Position numbers and translations under genes: made by a program
Assembly (NCBI GenBank): GCA_963592205.1
Contig: CAVAVU010000124.1
Coordinates: 1-36,794 of the forward strand
DNA: 36,794 bases
Direction: 5' to 3'
Source: Claveliimonas sp963592205
GTDB taxonomy: Bacteria; Bacillota; Clostridia; Lachnospirales; Lachnospiraceae
Part shown: positions 1-7,210 of the stretch, piece after piece
Layout: every line of letters starts with the position of its first letter
Position numbering within the stretch: the stretch's first letter is position 1
Notes under the pieces: model-generated
The model's database searches: none
Seen by the model: only the letters and a program-made list of their open reading frames with translations
Told to the model about the DNA's origin: nothing

Positions 1-329
1 CCATTACAGTCAGCTCTGATGTAATTGCCAAATACGCAGGTACTGTAGCTGTAGAATGCTTCGGTATTGTCGGAATGGCTGCTGTTAATATGAAAGATGG
101 AATCTACCGTCTTCTCAAGAAAGAGAATCTTACACATGGTATTCAGGTTACTATTTCAGAGGATAATCGTATTAAGATCGATTTTCATGTAATCGTAGCA
201 TTTGGTGTAAGCATTTCTGCTGTTACAGAGAATCTGATCAGCAATGTTAAGTATAAAGTGGAAGAATTTACCAGAATGCCGGTCGATAAGATCAATATCT
301 ACATCGAAGGCGTCAGAGTGATTGATTAA
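1..329 (+). CDS. yloU: Asp23/Gls24 (YloU) family protein, 5' end missing
   Basis: The reading frame is open from base 3, so the gene starts before the window; 108 residues are visible, and the Met at 75 is internal. The visible part has the Asp23/Gls24 pattern: an N-terminal segment around VIAKYAG with G-I-V-G-M, then an alternating beta/alpha portion ending in I-N-I-Y-I-E-G-V. Family members are small cytoplasmic or membrane-associated proteins tied to envelope stress or alkaline shock; the exact biochemical role is not settled. It sits 15 bases upstream of fakA, the yloU-yloV order known from Bacillus subtilis, so the two are probably co-transcribed. The family call is firm; the function is inferred from the family only. 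Confidence 0.88.
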   Translation, partial: ITVSSDVIAKYAGTVAVECFGIVGMAAVNMKDGIYRLLKKENLTHGIQVTISEDNRIKIDFHVIVAFGVSISAVTENLISNVKYKVEEFTRMPVDKINIYIEGVRVID

Positions 330-344
330 GGAGGAACTTCGAAA

Positions 345-2006
345 GTGGCTACAAAGACTATTAATGTAGATATGCTTGCCAAAATGTTCCTGGCAGGTGC
401 ACAGAATATTGAAGCAAGAAAAGAGTATATTAATGAATTGAACGTATTTCCGGTTCCGGATGGAGATACAGGTACGAATATGTCTATGACGATCATGTCA
501 GCGGCAAAAGAAGTTACAGCACTGGAGCATCCGGATATGAAGACACTGGCTAAGGCTATTTCTTCCGGATCACTGCGTGGAGCCAGAGGTAACTCAGGTG
601 TTATCCTTTCGCAGCTTCTCAGAGGATTTACAAAGGTAGTAAAAGAACAGAAAGAGATCGATGTGCCGGTTCTTGCAGCGGCATGCATCCGTGCAAAGGA
701 GACTGCATACAAGGCAGTTATGAAGCCGAAAGAGGGTACGATCCTTACCGTTGCCAAAGGTATTGCCGAGAAAGCAGCGGAGATGGAACTTGAGACTGAC
801 GATCTGGAAGTATTTATTCCGGCAGTTATCGAATATGCAGAAGAAGTGCTGGCTAAGACACCGGAGATGCTTCCGGTATTAAAAGAAGCTGGTGTTGTGG
901 ATTCCGGCGGACAGGGACTGTTAGAGGTTCTGAAGGGTGGATACGATGCATTCCAGGGTAAAGAGATTGATTATTCCGCAATCGCTCCAAGTGAAAGCAG
1001 CGCAGTAACTAAGATCTCTGCAGAAGCAACAGCAGATATTAAGTTTGGATACTGTACAGAATTTATCATTCTTACGGATCGTGAATTTACAGAGAAGGAT
1101 GAGCAGGAATTTAAGGCTTATCTGGAATCTATCGGTGATTCGATTGTGTGTGTAGCTGATGATGAGGTTGTTAAGACTCACGTACACACCAATGATCCGG
1201 GACTTGCAATCCAGAAAGCACTTACTTATGGACAGTTATCCCGCATGAAGATTGATAATATGCGCGAGGAGCATCAGGAAAAACTGATCAAAGATGCAGA
1301 GAAGATGGCTCGTGCACAGGAAGAAAAGAAAAAGTCTGAGCCGGCGAAGCCGATGGGATTCATCACCGTATCAATCGGTGATGGTCTGAATGACATCTTC
1401 CGTGAACTCGGTGCTGATTATATCATCGAAGGCGGTCAGACTATGAACCCAAGTACAGAGGACATGCTGAATGCGATCGACAAGGTAAATGCAGAGACCG
1501 TATTCATTTTGCCGAATAACAAGAACATTGTTCTTGCAGCTAATCAGGCAAAGGCGCTGGTTGAGGATAAGAAGATCGTAGTTATTCCAACGAAGACAGT
1601 ACCTCAGGGTATTACCGCGATCATCAACTTTATGCCGGATGCGGATGCAGCGGCGAATGAAGAGGCAATGTTAGAGGCTATCCAGAATGTGAAGACCGGA
1701 CAGGTAACTTACGCAGTCCGCGATACCAAGATTGATGACAAAGAGATCCATGAGGGAGATATCATGGGTATCGGTGATGCTGGAATCATGGCTGTCGGTA
1801 CAGATATTCAGAATACAGCAAAAGAGATGCTTGCAGCTATGGTAGATGAGGATTCAGAACTTATCAGTCTGTATTACGGTGAGGAGATTTCAGCAGAGGA
1901 TGCAGAAAGCTTCGCAGCTGAGATCGCAGAGCTGTATCCGGATATGGATATTGATGCTCAGTTTGGCGGTCAGCCGATCTATTATTACGTAATGGCGGTA
2001 GAGTAG
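345..2006 (+). CDS. fakA: Fatty acid kinase FakA (DAK2/DegV-like, YloV)
   Basis: This 553-residue protein is the ATP-dependent kinase that phosphorylates fatty acids presented by a FakB (DegV) carrier, feeding exogenous fatty acids into phospholipid synthesis. The N-terminal DhaL/DAK2 domain shows PVPDGDTGTNMS at about residues 36-47, the Mg-ATP binding Asp cluster, and SGSLRGARGNSGVILSQ at about 73-89. The middle domain has THVHTNDPG with His279 and His281, matching the catalytic histidine region of the family. The C-terminal third is the DegV-like portion. The start is GTG at 345, preceded by AAGGAGG. Length is typical. recG follows after 4 bases, suggesting one transcript with yloU. No fakB is present in the window. 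Confidence 0.93.
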   Translation: MATKTINVDMLAKMFLAGAQNIEARKEYINELNVFPVPDGDTGTNMSMTIMSAAKEVTALEHPDMKTLAKAISSGSLRGARGNSGVILSQLLRGFTKVVKEQKEIDVPVLAAACIRAKETAYKAVMKPKEGTILTVAKGIAEKAAEMELETDDLEVFIPAVIEYAEEVLAKTPEMLPVLKEAGVVDSGGQGLLEVLKGGYDAFQGKEIDYSAIAPSESSAVTKISAEATADIKFGYCTEFIILTDREFTEKDEQEFKAYLESIGDSIVCVADDEVVKTHVHTNDPGLAIQKALTYGQLSRMKIDNMREEHQEKLIKDAEKMARAQEEKKKSEPAKPMGFITVSIGDGLNDIFRELGADYIIEGGQTMNPSTEDMLNAIDKVNAETVFILPNNKNIVLAANQAKALVEDKKIVVIPTKTVPQGITAIINFMPDADAAANEEAMLEAIQNVKTGQVTYAVRDTKIDDKEIHEGDIMGIGDAGIMAVGTDIQNTAKEMLAAMVDEDSELISLYYGEEISAEDAESFAAEIAELYPDMDIDAQFGGQPIYYYVMAVE

Positions 2007-2010
2007 ATAA

Positions 2011-4041
2011 ATGAATGAACGAACAGGTATTGGCGAATTAAAAGGTATCGGAGAAAAGACGGAGAAGCTTTTCTACAAAATGGGTGTCTATACGGTTGAG
2101 GATCTTCTGAGACATTATCCGAGAGGATATGACATTTACGAAGAACCCGTGCCGATCGATGAACTTACGGAAGGCAGGATTCAGACTGTGTCCGGTGTGT
2201 TATCCGGAGCCGTTCAGGTATCACCTAATCGCAAAATGCCGGTTACAACTGTAAAAGTGAAGGATGCATCCGGGACCATAAAAGCGATATGGTTCCGGAT
2301 GCCTTTTTTACGGAGTACGCTGGCGGCGGGCGGACCGATCATTCTGCGGGGACATGTGGTGCGCAGAAAAGATGGCTTGATTCTGGAGCATCCTGAGATA
2401 TTTTATCCGGCAGAAACGTATCAGCAGAAAATGGGAACACTGCAGCCACAGTATCCGCTGACAGCAGGACTTTCCAATAATCTGACGGTAAAAGCTGTCC
2501 GCCAGGTGATGGATCAGCTGAACCTCACGACCGACAGACTGTCCGACGAGCTTCGGATGAAATATGAACTTGCGGAGTATAATTATGCGATTCGTGGAAT
2601 CCATTTCCCAGAGGATAAAGAGGTATATCAACACGCCAGAGAACGTCTGGTGTTTGAAGAATTTCTGGAATTTATTCTGTCCATCCGGAAACTAAAAGAG
2701 AATAATGAGCGTATGAAGAATGACTTTGAAATTACGCCAAGTGAAGAAACGGACAGACTGATCAGGTCGCTTCCGTATGAACTGACCGGTGCGCAGATGC
2801 GTGTATGGAAAGAAATCATGCAGGATATGCAGAGTGAATATGCCATGTCGAGACTGGTGCAGGGCGATGTGGGATCCGGTAAGACGATCGTGGCGGCGCT
2901 TGCACTTCTTACCGTTGTGATGAATGGGTATCAGGGAGCGATGATGGCACCGACCGAAGTGCTTGCAAAGCAACATTATGAATCACTGACTGAGCTTTTT
3001 GACACATACCACATTCCGGTTCAGACAGAACTGCTGACAGGATCTATGAAAGCGAAGGAAAAGCGAGAGGCATATGCGAGGATTGCATCGGGAGAATCGC
3101 AGATTATTCTCGGAACCCATGCATTGATTCAGGATAAGGTAGAATATCAGAATCTGGCACTTGTGGTGACGGATGAGCAGCACAGGTTTGGCGTTCGTCA
3201 GCGGGAAATCTTTGCAGAAAAAGGGAAAAATCCGCATATATTGGTTATGAGTGCAACGCCGATTCCACGGACGCTGGCGATTATTCTGTATGGCGATCTG
3301 GACATCTCGATCATTGATGAACTTCCGGCGAACCGTCTGCCAATCAAGAATTGTGTGGTGGATACCGGATACCGCGATACCGCATATCGATTTATCAGGA
3401 ATCAGATTGCAGAAGGACGGCAATGTTATATTGTGTGCCCTATGGTAGAAGAGAGTGAACATCTGGAAGTTGAAAATGTGACCGATTATGCAGCGATGCT
3501 CCAGCATGAATTTGGTAATACGATCAAAGTAGATTATCTTCACGGAAAAATGAAACAGGCAGAAAAGGATGAAATCATGAACCGTTTTGCGGCAAATGAG
3601 ATTCAGGTGCTGGTATCGACAACGGTAATTGAAGTAGGAATTAATGTGCCAAATGCGACGGTCATGATGGTTGAAAATGCCGAACGCTTTGGACTTGCGC
3701 AGCTTCATCAGCTTCGCGGTCGTGTGGGACGAGGTAAATATCAGTCGTATTGCATTTTCATGAGTGGTTCCAAATCGAAAGATACGAAAAAACGTCTGGA
3801 GATCCTGAATAATTCGAATGATGGATTTAAGATTGCCAGTGAAGACCTGAAACTTCGCGGACCGGGAGATCTGTTTGGTATCCGGCAGAGCGGACTGATG
3901 GACTTTAAGCTTGGAGATATTTATCAGGATGCAAAGCTTCTGCAACATGCATCGGAGGCTGCTGACTGGATCATGACCAACCACAAAGAATGGATACAGA
4001 ATCTGGAAAAGAACGAAAAAAATGCCAGTGTAATATTATAA
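2011..4041 (+). CDS. recG: ATP-dependent DNA helicase RecG
   Basis: RecG is a monomeric branch-migration helicase that remodels stalled replication forks and Holliday junctions. At 676 residues it has family length. The N-terminal wedge/OB region (about 1-230) carries the LKGIGEKTEKLFYKMG helix-hairpin-like start. Walker A is GDVGSGKTIVA at about residue 286, motif II is DEQHRFGV at about 392 (DEQH is normal for RecG), SATPIPRTLA is motif III, and the helicase C domain contains TTVIEVGINVPNAT and LHQLRGRVGRG. It follows fakA by 4 bases, so it is probably translated from the same message. A long opposite-strand open frame across it (2983-3984) has no support as a gene. Confidence 0.97.
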   Translation: MNERTGIGELKGIGEKTEKLFYKMGVYTVEDLLRHYPRGYDIYEEPVPIDELTEGRIQTVSGVLSGAVQVSPNRKMPVTTVKVKDASGTIKAIWFRMPFLRSTLAAGGPIILRGHVVRRKDGLILEHPEIFYPAETYQQKMGTLQPQYPLTAGLSNNLTVKAVRQVMDQLNLTTDRLSDELRMKYELAEYNYAIRGIHFPEDKEVYQHARERLVFEEFLEFILSIRKLKENNERMKNDFEITPSEETDRLIRSLPYELTGAQMRVWKEIMQDMQSEYAMSRLVQGDVGSGKTIVAALALLTVVMNGYQGAMMAPTEVLAKQHYESLTELFDTYHIPVQTELLTGSMKAKEKREAYARIASGESQIILGTHALIQDKVEYQNLALVVTDEQHRFGVRQREIFAEKGKNPHILVMSATPIPRTLAIILYGDLDISIIDELPANRLPIKNCVVDTGYRDTAYRFIRNQIAEGRQCYIVCPMVEESEHLEVENVTDYAAMLQHEFGNTIKVDYLHGKMKQAEKDEIMNRFAANEIQVLVSTTVIEVGINVPNATVMMVENAERFGLAQLHQLRGRVGRGKYQSYCIFMSGSKSKDTKKRLEILNNSNDGFKIASEDLKLRGPGDLFGIRQSGLMDFKLGDIYQDAKLLQHASEAADWIMTNHKEWIQNLEKNEKNASVIL

Positions 4042-4060
4042 AATCTCCATATACTATGGG

Positions 4061-4081
4061 TGTAACTTAAGACAGGTTACA
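4061..4081 (+). other. Short inverted repeat in the leader of the spore protein gene
   Basis: TGTAAC (4061-4066) and GTTACA (4076-4081) can pair across a 9-base loop, extendable by two weaker pairs. No T-run follows, so it is not a normal terminator. It would lie near the 5' end of the message if transcription begins around 4060, and could stabilise the spore mRNA. This is inference; the start site is unknown. Confidence 0.35.
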
Positions 4082-4117
4082 TCAAACAGTAAAAGGATAC
4101 AAAAGGAGGAAAATAAA

Positions 4118-4324
4118 ATGGCAAGTCGTTCAACAAACAGAACAGCAGTACCTGAGGCAAAGGGTGCACTGGACAAATTTAAATACGAGGTAGCAAGTGA
4201 ACTGGGCGTACCGCTTTCAGACGGCTACAACGGAGATTTAACATCCAGACAGAATGGATCTGTAGGTGGATATATGGTTAAGAAGATGATTGAAGAACAG
4301 GAAAAGCAGATGGCAAATAAATAA
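4118..4324 (+). CDS. Alpha/beta-type small acid-soluble spore protein
   Basis: This 68-residue protein coats and protects DNA in dormant spores and is degraded at germination to supply amino acids. It shows the two family signatures: a germination-protease site KYEVASE around residues 22-28 and the C-terminal part with DLTSRQNGSVGGYMVKKMI. Length matches the family. AAAGGAGG precedes the ATG. It has its own leader and terminator and is flanked by unrelated housekeeping genes, so it is probably a monocistronic forespore gene. A sigma-G promoter is expected, but I could not place one convincingly. It is the clearest evidence that the organism makes spores. I give no symbol because paralogues are common and cannot be told apart here. 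Confidence 0.96.
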   Translation: MASRSTNRTAVPEAKGALDKFKYEVASELGVPLSDGYNGDLTSRQNGSVGGYMVKKMIEEQEKQMANK

Positions 4325-4344
4325 TCAGACAGATGCTGAAAGAG

Positions 4345-4372
4345 ACCTCGGAAAAATCCGGGGTTTCTTTGT
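4345..4372 (+). terminator. Rho-independent terminator after the spore protein gene
   Basis: CCTCGG and CCGGGG form a 6-bp stem (one T-G pair) around a short A-rich loop, followed by a T-rich tail (TTTCTTTG). It lies about 20-45 bases after the stop codon and before a new promoter, so it separates the spore gene from rsmD. Confidence 0.7.
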
Positions 4373-4390
4373 GTTTTCTGGGATTCCGTG

Positions 4391-4419
4391 TTGACATTTT
4401 TGGTACTTATTTATATAAT
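4391..4419 (+). promoter_or_regulatory. Consensus sigma-A promoter for rsmD-coaD
   Basis: TTGACA at 4391-4396 and TATAAT at 4414-4419 are both perfect matches, with a 17-base spacer. The start codon of rsmD lies about 40 bases downstream of the -10 box. It probably drives rsmD, coaD and the coiled-coil gene as one transcript. Confidence 0.88.
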
Positions 4420-4459
4420 TAACAAGGTAAAGTATTATGTATACAAGAGGAGATTGAAC

Positions 4460-5017
4460 ATGCGTGTTATCGGAGGACGGGCAAAGCGGTTACAGCTAAA
4501 GACATTGGAAGGGATGGACACCAGACCTACGACAGATCGTATTAAGGAGACACTGTTTAATATGATCGATCCGTGGATTGCTGACTGTGATTTCCTGGAT
4601 CTGTTTGCCGGAAGCGGCGGTATAGGAATTGAAGCTGCCAGCCGGGGAGCGAAGGAAGTGGTATTTGTAGAAAAGAATCCTGCTGCCATGAAGATCATCC
4701 GTGAGAATCTGAAGCACACGAATCTGGAAGATGTAGCGATTACGATGCAATCTGATGTGATGGCTGCGGTGCGTTCGCTGGATGGACGCAAACAGTTCGA
4801 TTACATTTTCATGGATCCTCCGTATGATCACAGTCTGGAACGTCAGGTGTTGGAACTTCTCAGAGAACACCGTATCCTGCGTGATGACGGTATGGTGATC
4901 GTGGAGGCATCACTCGATACATCCTTTACATATCTGGAGGAATATGGATTCCGCCTGGTAAAAGAAAAGATATACAAGACCAATAAGCACATATTTATTG
5001 AGTATCAGCAAGATTAG
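4460..5017 (+). CDS. rsmD: 16S rRNA (guanine966-N2)-methyltransferase RsmD
   Basis: RsmD methylates N2 of guanine 966 of 16S rRNA with S-adenosylmethionine. The protein begins MRVIGGRAKRLQLKT, the usual RsmD start. It has the SAM-binding LDLFAGSGGIGIEAASRG segment at about residues 51-68 and the catalytic DPPY motif at about 119-122. I chose the ATG at 4460 (185 residues) because it has an AGAGGAG ribosome site 8-10 bases upstream and fits the family N-terminus; an in-frame upstream TTG at 4388 lies inside the promoter. coaD starts 29 bases after the stop. The rsmD-coaD-ylbJ neighbourhood is conserved in Bacillota. Confidence 0.95.
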   Translation: MRVIGGRAKRLQLKTLEGMDTRPTTDRIKETLFNMIDPWIADCDFLDLFAGSGGIGIEAASRGAKEVVFVEKNPAAMKIIRENLKHTNLEDVAITMQSDVMAAVRSLDGRKQFDYIFMDPPYDHSLERQVLELLREHRILRDDGMVIVEASLDTSFTYLEEYGFRLVKEKIYKTNKHIFIEYQQD

Positions 5018-5046
5018 ATGAGACATAGATTACAGGAGGATTTCTT

Positions 5047-5532
5047 ATGAGAGCAATTTATCCGGGAAGTTTTGACCCGGTTACATTTGGACATCTGGAT
5101 ATTATCTGCCGTTCATCGAAGATTGCGGACGAACTAATTATCGGAGTATTGAAGAATAATGCAAAAAGTCCGTTGTTTTCCTTGGAAGAACGTGTTAGAA
5201 TGTTGGAAGAGGTCACAAAAGATTATCATAATGTGAAAGTGGTTCCTTTTGAGGGATTATTGGTAGATTTTGCAAAGAATATGAAGGCAGATATTGTCGT
5301 CCGGGGATTGCGGGCGATCACAGATTTCGAGTATGAGCTTCAGATGGCGCAGACCAATCACAAGCTGGAAGAGAATGTTGAGACGATCTTCCTTTCCACC
5401 AGACTGGAATACTCCTATCTGAGTTCTACGATTGTAAAAGAAGTGGCGTCTTTTAATGGGGATATATCTCAGTTCGTACCGAAGGAGGTCGAACAGAGGA
5501 TACGGGAGAAAATACAAAAAAGGAGAGTGTAA
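5047..5532 (+). CDS. coaD: Phosphopantetheine adenylyltransferase CoaD
   Basis: CoaD transfers AMP from ATP to 4'-phosphopantetheine, giving dephospho-CoA, the penultimate step of coenzyme A synthesis. At 161 residues it has standard length. The nucleotidyltransferase signature GSFDPVTFGHLDI is at about residues 7-19 (TxGH motif), RGLRAITDFEYELQMA at about 87-102 is the substrate-binding stretch, and YLSSTIVKE near 123-131 is the ATP-binding SSS/T motif. GGAGGA precedes the ATG. The next gene starts 3 bases after the stop, so translation is probably coupled. Confidence 0.97.
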   Translation: MRAIYPGSFDPVTFGHLDIICRSSKIADELIIGVLKNNAKSPLFSLEERVRMLEEVTKDYHNVKVVPFEGLLVDFAKNMKADIVVRGLRAITDFEYELQMAQTNHKLEENVETIFLSTRLEYSYLSSTIVKEVASFNGDISQFVPKEVEQRIREKIQKRRV

Positions 5533-5535
5533 ATT

Positions 5536-6150
5536 ATGAGCAGCCGTATTGAACAGATTATTGAAGAGATTGAAGAGTACATTGATTCGTGTAAGTTTCA
5601 GCCATTATCTACAACTAAGATCATCGTTAATAAAGATCAGTTGGATGAACTTCTGCGCGAACTGCGTATGAAGACACCGGATGAGATTAAGAGATATCAG
5701 AAGATTATTGCGAATAAGGATGCGATCCTGGCAGATGCGCAGGCAAAGGCAGATAATATGATCGAAGAGGCACATATCCAGACGAACGAACTGGTCAGCG
5801 AGCACGAGATCATGCAGCAGGCGTATGCGCAGGCGAATGATATCGTTACTGCGGCTACTGAGCAGGCACAGCAGATTCTTGATAACGCAACCCGTGATGC
5901 GAACGATATCCGTATCGGTGCGATGCAGTACACAGACGATCTTCTTGCTAATGCAGAGAGTATTATCGGACATACATTGGACAGCTATACAGCGAAGTAT
6001 GACGGACTGATCAATTCGCTGCAGGAGTGCTTTGATATGGTACGTAACAATCGTTCTGAACTTGAGATTCCGGAGCAGCCACAGGCAGACGCTAATGATT
6101 ATATTGAGCCGGAAGAGGATGATTTCCTTGATCAGGAATTAGATCAGTAA
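5536..6150 (+). CDS. Unrecognised coiled-coil protein between coaD and ylbJ
   Basis: This is a 204-residue soluble protein with no signal peptide or membrane segment. Residues about 1-50 are an acidic helix-rich head (IEQIIEEIEEYIDSC, then INVKDQLDELL-like sequence). Residues about 50-165 are a long Ala/Gln/Asp-rich helix with repeated A-x-A and A-N-D-I patterns typical of a continuous coiled coil, resembling DivIVA or ATP-synthase stalk (subunit b/E/H) helices by composition. The C-terminus (about 175-204) is very acidic and Pro-containing. Similar proteins are often labelled ATPase, but no Walker motif is present and I would not use that name. It is tightly coupled to coaD and ends 7 bases inside the convergent ylbJ. 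A role in cell shape or division is only a guess. Confidence 0.8.
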   Translation: MSSRIEQIIEEIEEYIDSCKFQPLSTTKIIVNKDQLDELLRELRMKTPDEIKRYQKIIANKDAILADAQAKADNMIEEAHIQTNELVSEHEIMQQAYAQANDIVTAATEQAQQILDNATRDANDIRIGAMQYTDDLLANAESIIGHTLDSYTAKYDGLINSLQECFDMVRNNRSELEIPEQPQADANDYIEPEEDDFLDQELDQ

Positions 6151-7097
6151 TCAATCATAAGATATAGATAAGCTAACAGGCTGGTTACCATCATGGTGAC
6201 CAGCTTTTCTGCTATATATGGAAACATCCGGAGTCTCGACTGTTGGATCATGGACATCGTCTGCAGAATGGAAGAGACTCCACCAAACGAGGTCAGTGAG
6301 AGCATAATCAGATAACGGATGTTTCGCGGAATACTGAGACCGGACAGCAGATCAAGTCCTGTAGTAATCTCACAAGAGGATATTAGGATGACTTTATGGA
6401 TACTGTCTGTAAGAACGATCTGATCTAACATATGCATCCATATGGACGCAAGCATCATATAAAGTGCCACCCGTATGATAGCATCGGCGCTTTCGGTGAT
6501 GCTGCTATTTAAGATTGCTCCAAAGGAAGTATCTGTGGACTGCACGGACGAGCCGGTTCGACAAGCCTGATATTCAGCAGAATGTATCCCGGACTTGTGG
6601 ATATAATAGATTCTGAAAATCTGACTGCAAAGGAGCGGTGAACCGGTTAATATCAGAAAAAACGGAAGATGCAGAGAGGGTTCGGGAATGTAATTGTGAA
6701 ACAGTACGCCCAGAATAAACATCGGACTCATATTATTGCAAAAGGAGAGCAGAAATGCACCTTCATCTGGACTGATACGCCGGCTGACGGTCAGATCTGC
6801 ACTGACTTTGGCACCCATAGGATAGCCGCACAGGAAACCGGCAATGACTGCAAAGGAGCCATAACCTGATACGCCCGGGAAAAAGCGCATAAAGGATCCA
6901 GTAATACGGCTGACAAGATACACCGTATCAGTCTGCATCATAATCTGTGTCAGGATCATAAATGGAAGAAGTGTGGGAAGCACATAGCGGTACCACAGTA
7001 CAAGTCCTTCCGAAGCACCGGAAATGACTGCATCTCTGTAAAATAACAAGAGAAAAAAGACGGATAACAGCAGTACGGAAAGGATCCTTCGCTTCAT
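6144..7097 (-). CDS. ylbJ: Sporulation integral membrane protein YlbJ
   Basis: This 317-residue polytopic membrane protein has an N-terminal hydrophobic helix after MKRR, a second segment around YVLPTLLPFMILTQIM, and several later helices. The nucleoside-recognition (gate) domain motif GFLCGYPMGAKVSADL is at about residues 87-102. In Bacillus, ylbJ is a sigma-E gene needed for spore cortex formation; the substrate is unknown. It is shorter than the roughly 400-residue Bacillus protein. It is the only complete - strand gene here, convergent with and overlapping the coiled-coil gene by 7 bases. Its promoter must lie in 7098-7195; a sigma-E-like GTCATATT occurs there, but no matching -10 follows. 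Confidence 0.9.
   Translation of the reverse strand: MKRRILSVLLLSVFFLLLFYRDAVISGASEGLVLWYRYVLPTLLPFMILTQIMMQTDTVYLVSRITGSFMRFFPGVSGYGSFAVIAGFLCGYPMGAKVSADLTVSRRISPDEGAFLLSFCNNMSPMFILGVLFHNYIPEPSLHLPFFLILTGSPLLCSQIFRIYYIHKSGIHSAEYQACRTGSSVQSTDTSFGAILNSSITESADAIIRVALYMMLASIWMHMLDQIVLTDSIHKVILISSCEITTGLDLLSGLSIPRNIRYLIMLSLTSFGGVSSILQTMSMIQQSRLRMFPYIAEKLVTMMVTSLLAYLYLMIDY
6180..6208 (+). terminator. Terminator for the rsmD-coaD operon, inside the 3' end of ylbJ
   Basis: GCTGGTTACC (6180-6189) pairs with GGTGACCAGC (6195-6204) in a 10-bp stem with one T-G pair and a 5-base loop, followed by TTTT. The T-run is on the + strand side, so it stops transcripts from coaD. It lies wholly within the C-terminal codons of ylbJ on the other strand. 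Confidence 0.85.
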
Positions 7098-7210
7098 AAT
7101 ATCACCTGATATTTGTGTTGTAATTAATCTACGCGTCCGGTTGCTTTTTTATGTGGAATATGACAAAATATATGATATTAGGGACAAATTAAGAGATGGA
7201 GAGGATAACA

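Noticed and set aside
2983..3984. 333-codon open frame on the - strand
   Set aside because: It is a mirror of recG, rich in Cys/His/Ile as expected for shadow frames, with no motif or ribosome site.
4027..4056. Possible sigma-G promoter for the spore protein gene
   Set aside because: TATACTA resembles the -10 element, but no GNATA-type -35 lies 17-18 bases upstream.
7157..7164. GTCATATT on the - strand upstream of ylbJ, matching a sigma-E -35 box
   Set aside because: No CATACAAT-like -10 element at the needed distance toward ylbJ, so a sporulation promoter cannot be supported here.
7141..7169. Possible pepD promoter TTGCTT, 17 bases, CAAAAT
   Set aside because: Both boxes match consensus at only four of six positions in an AT-rich region; too weak to call.
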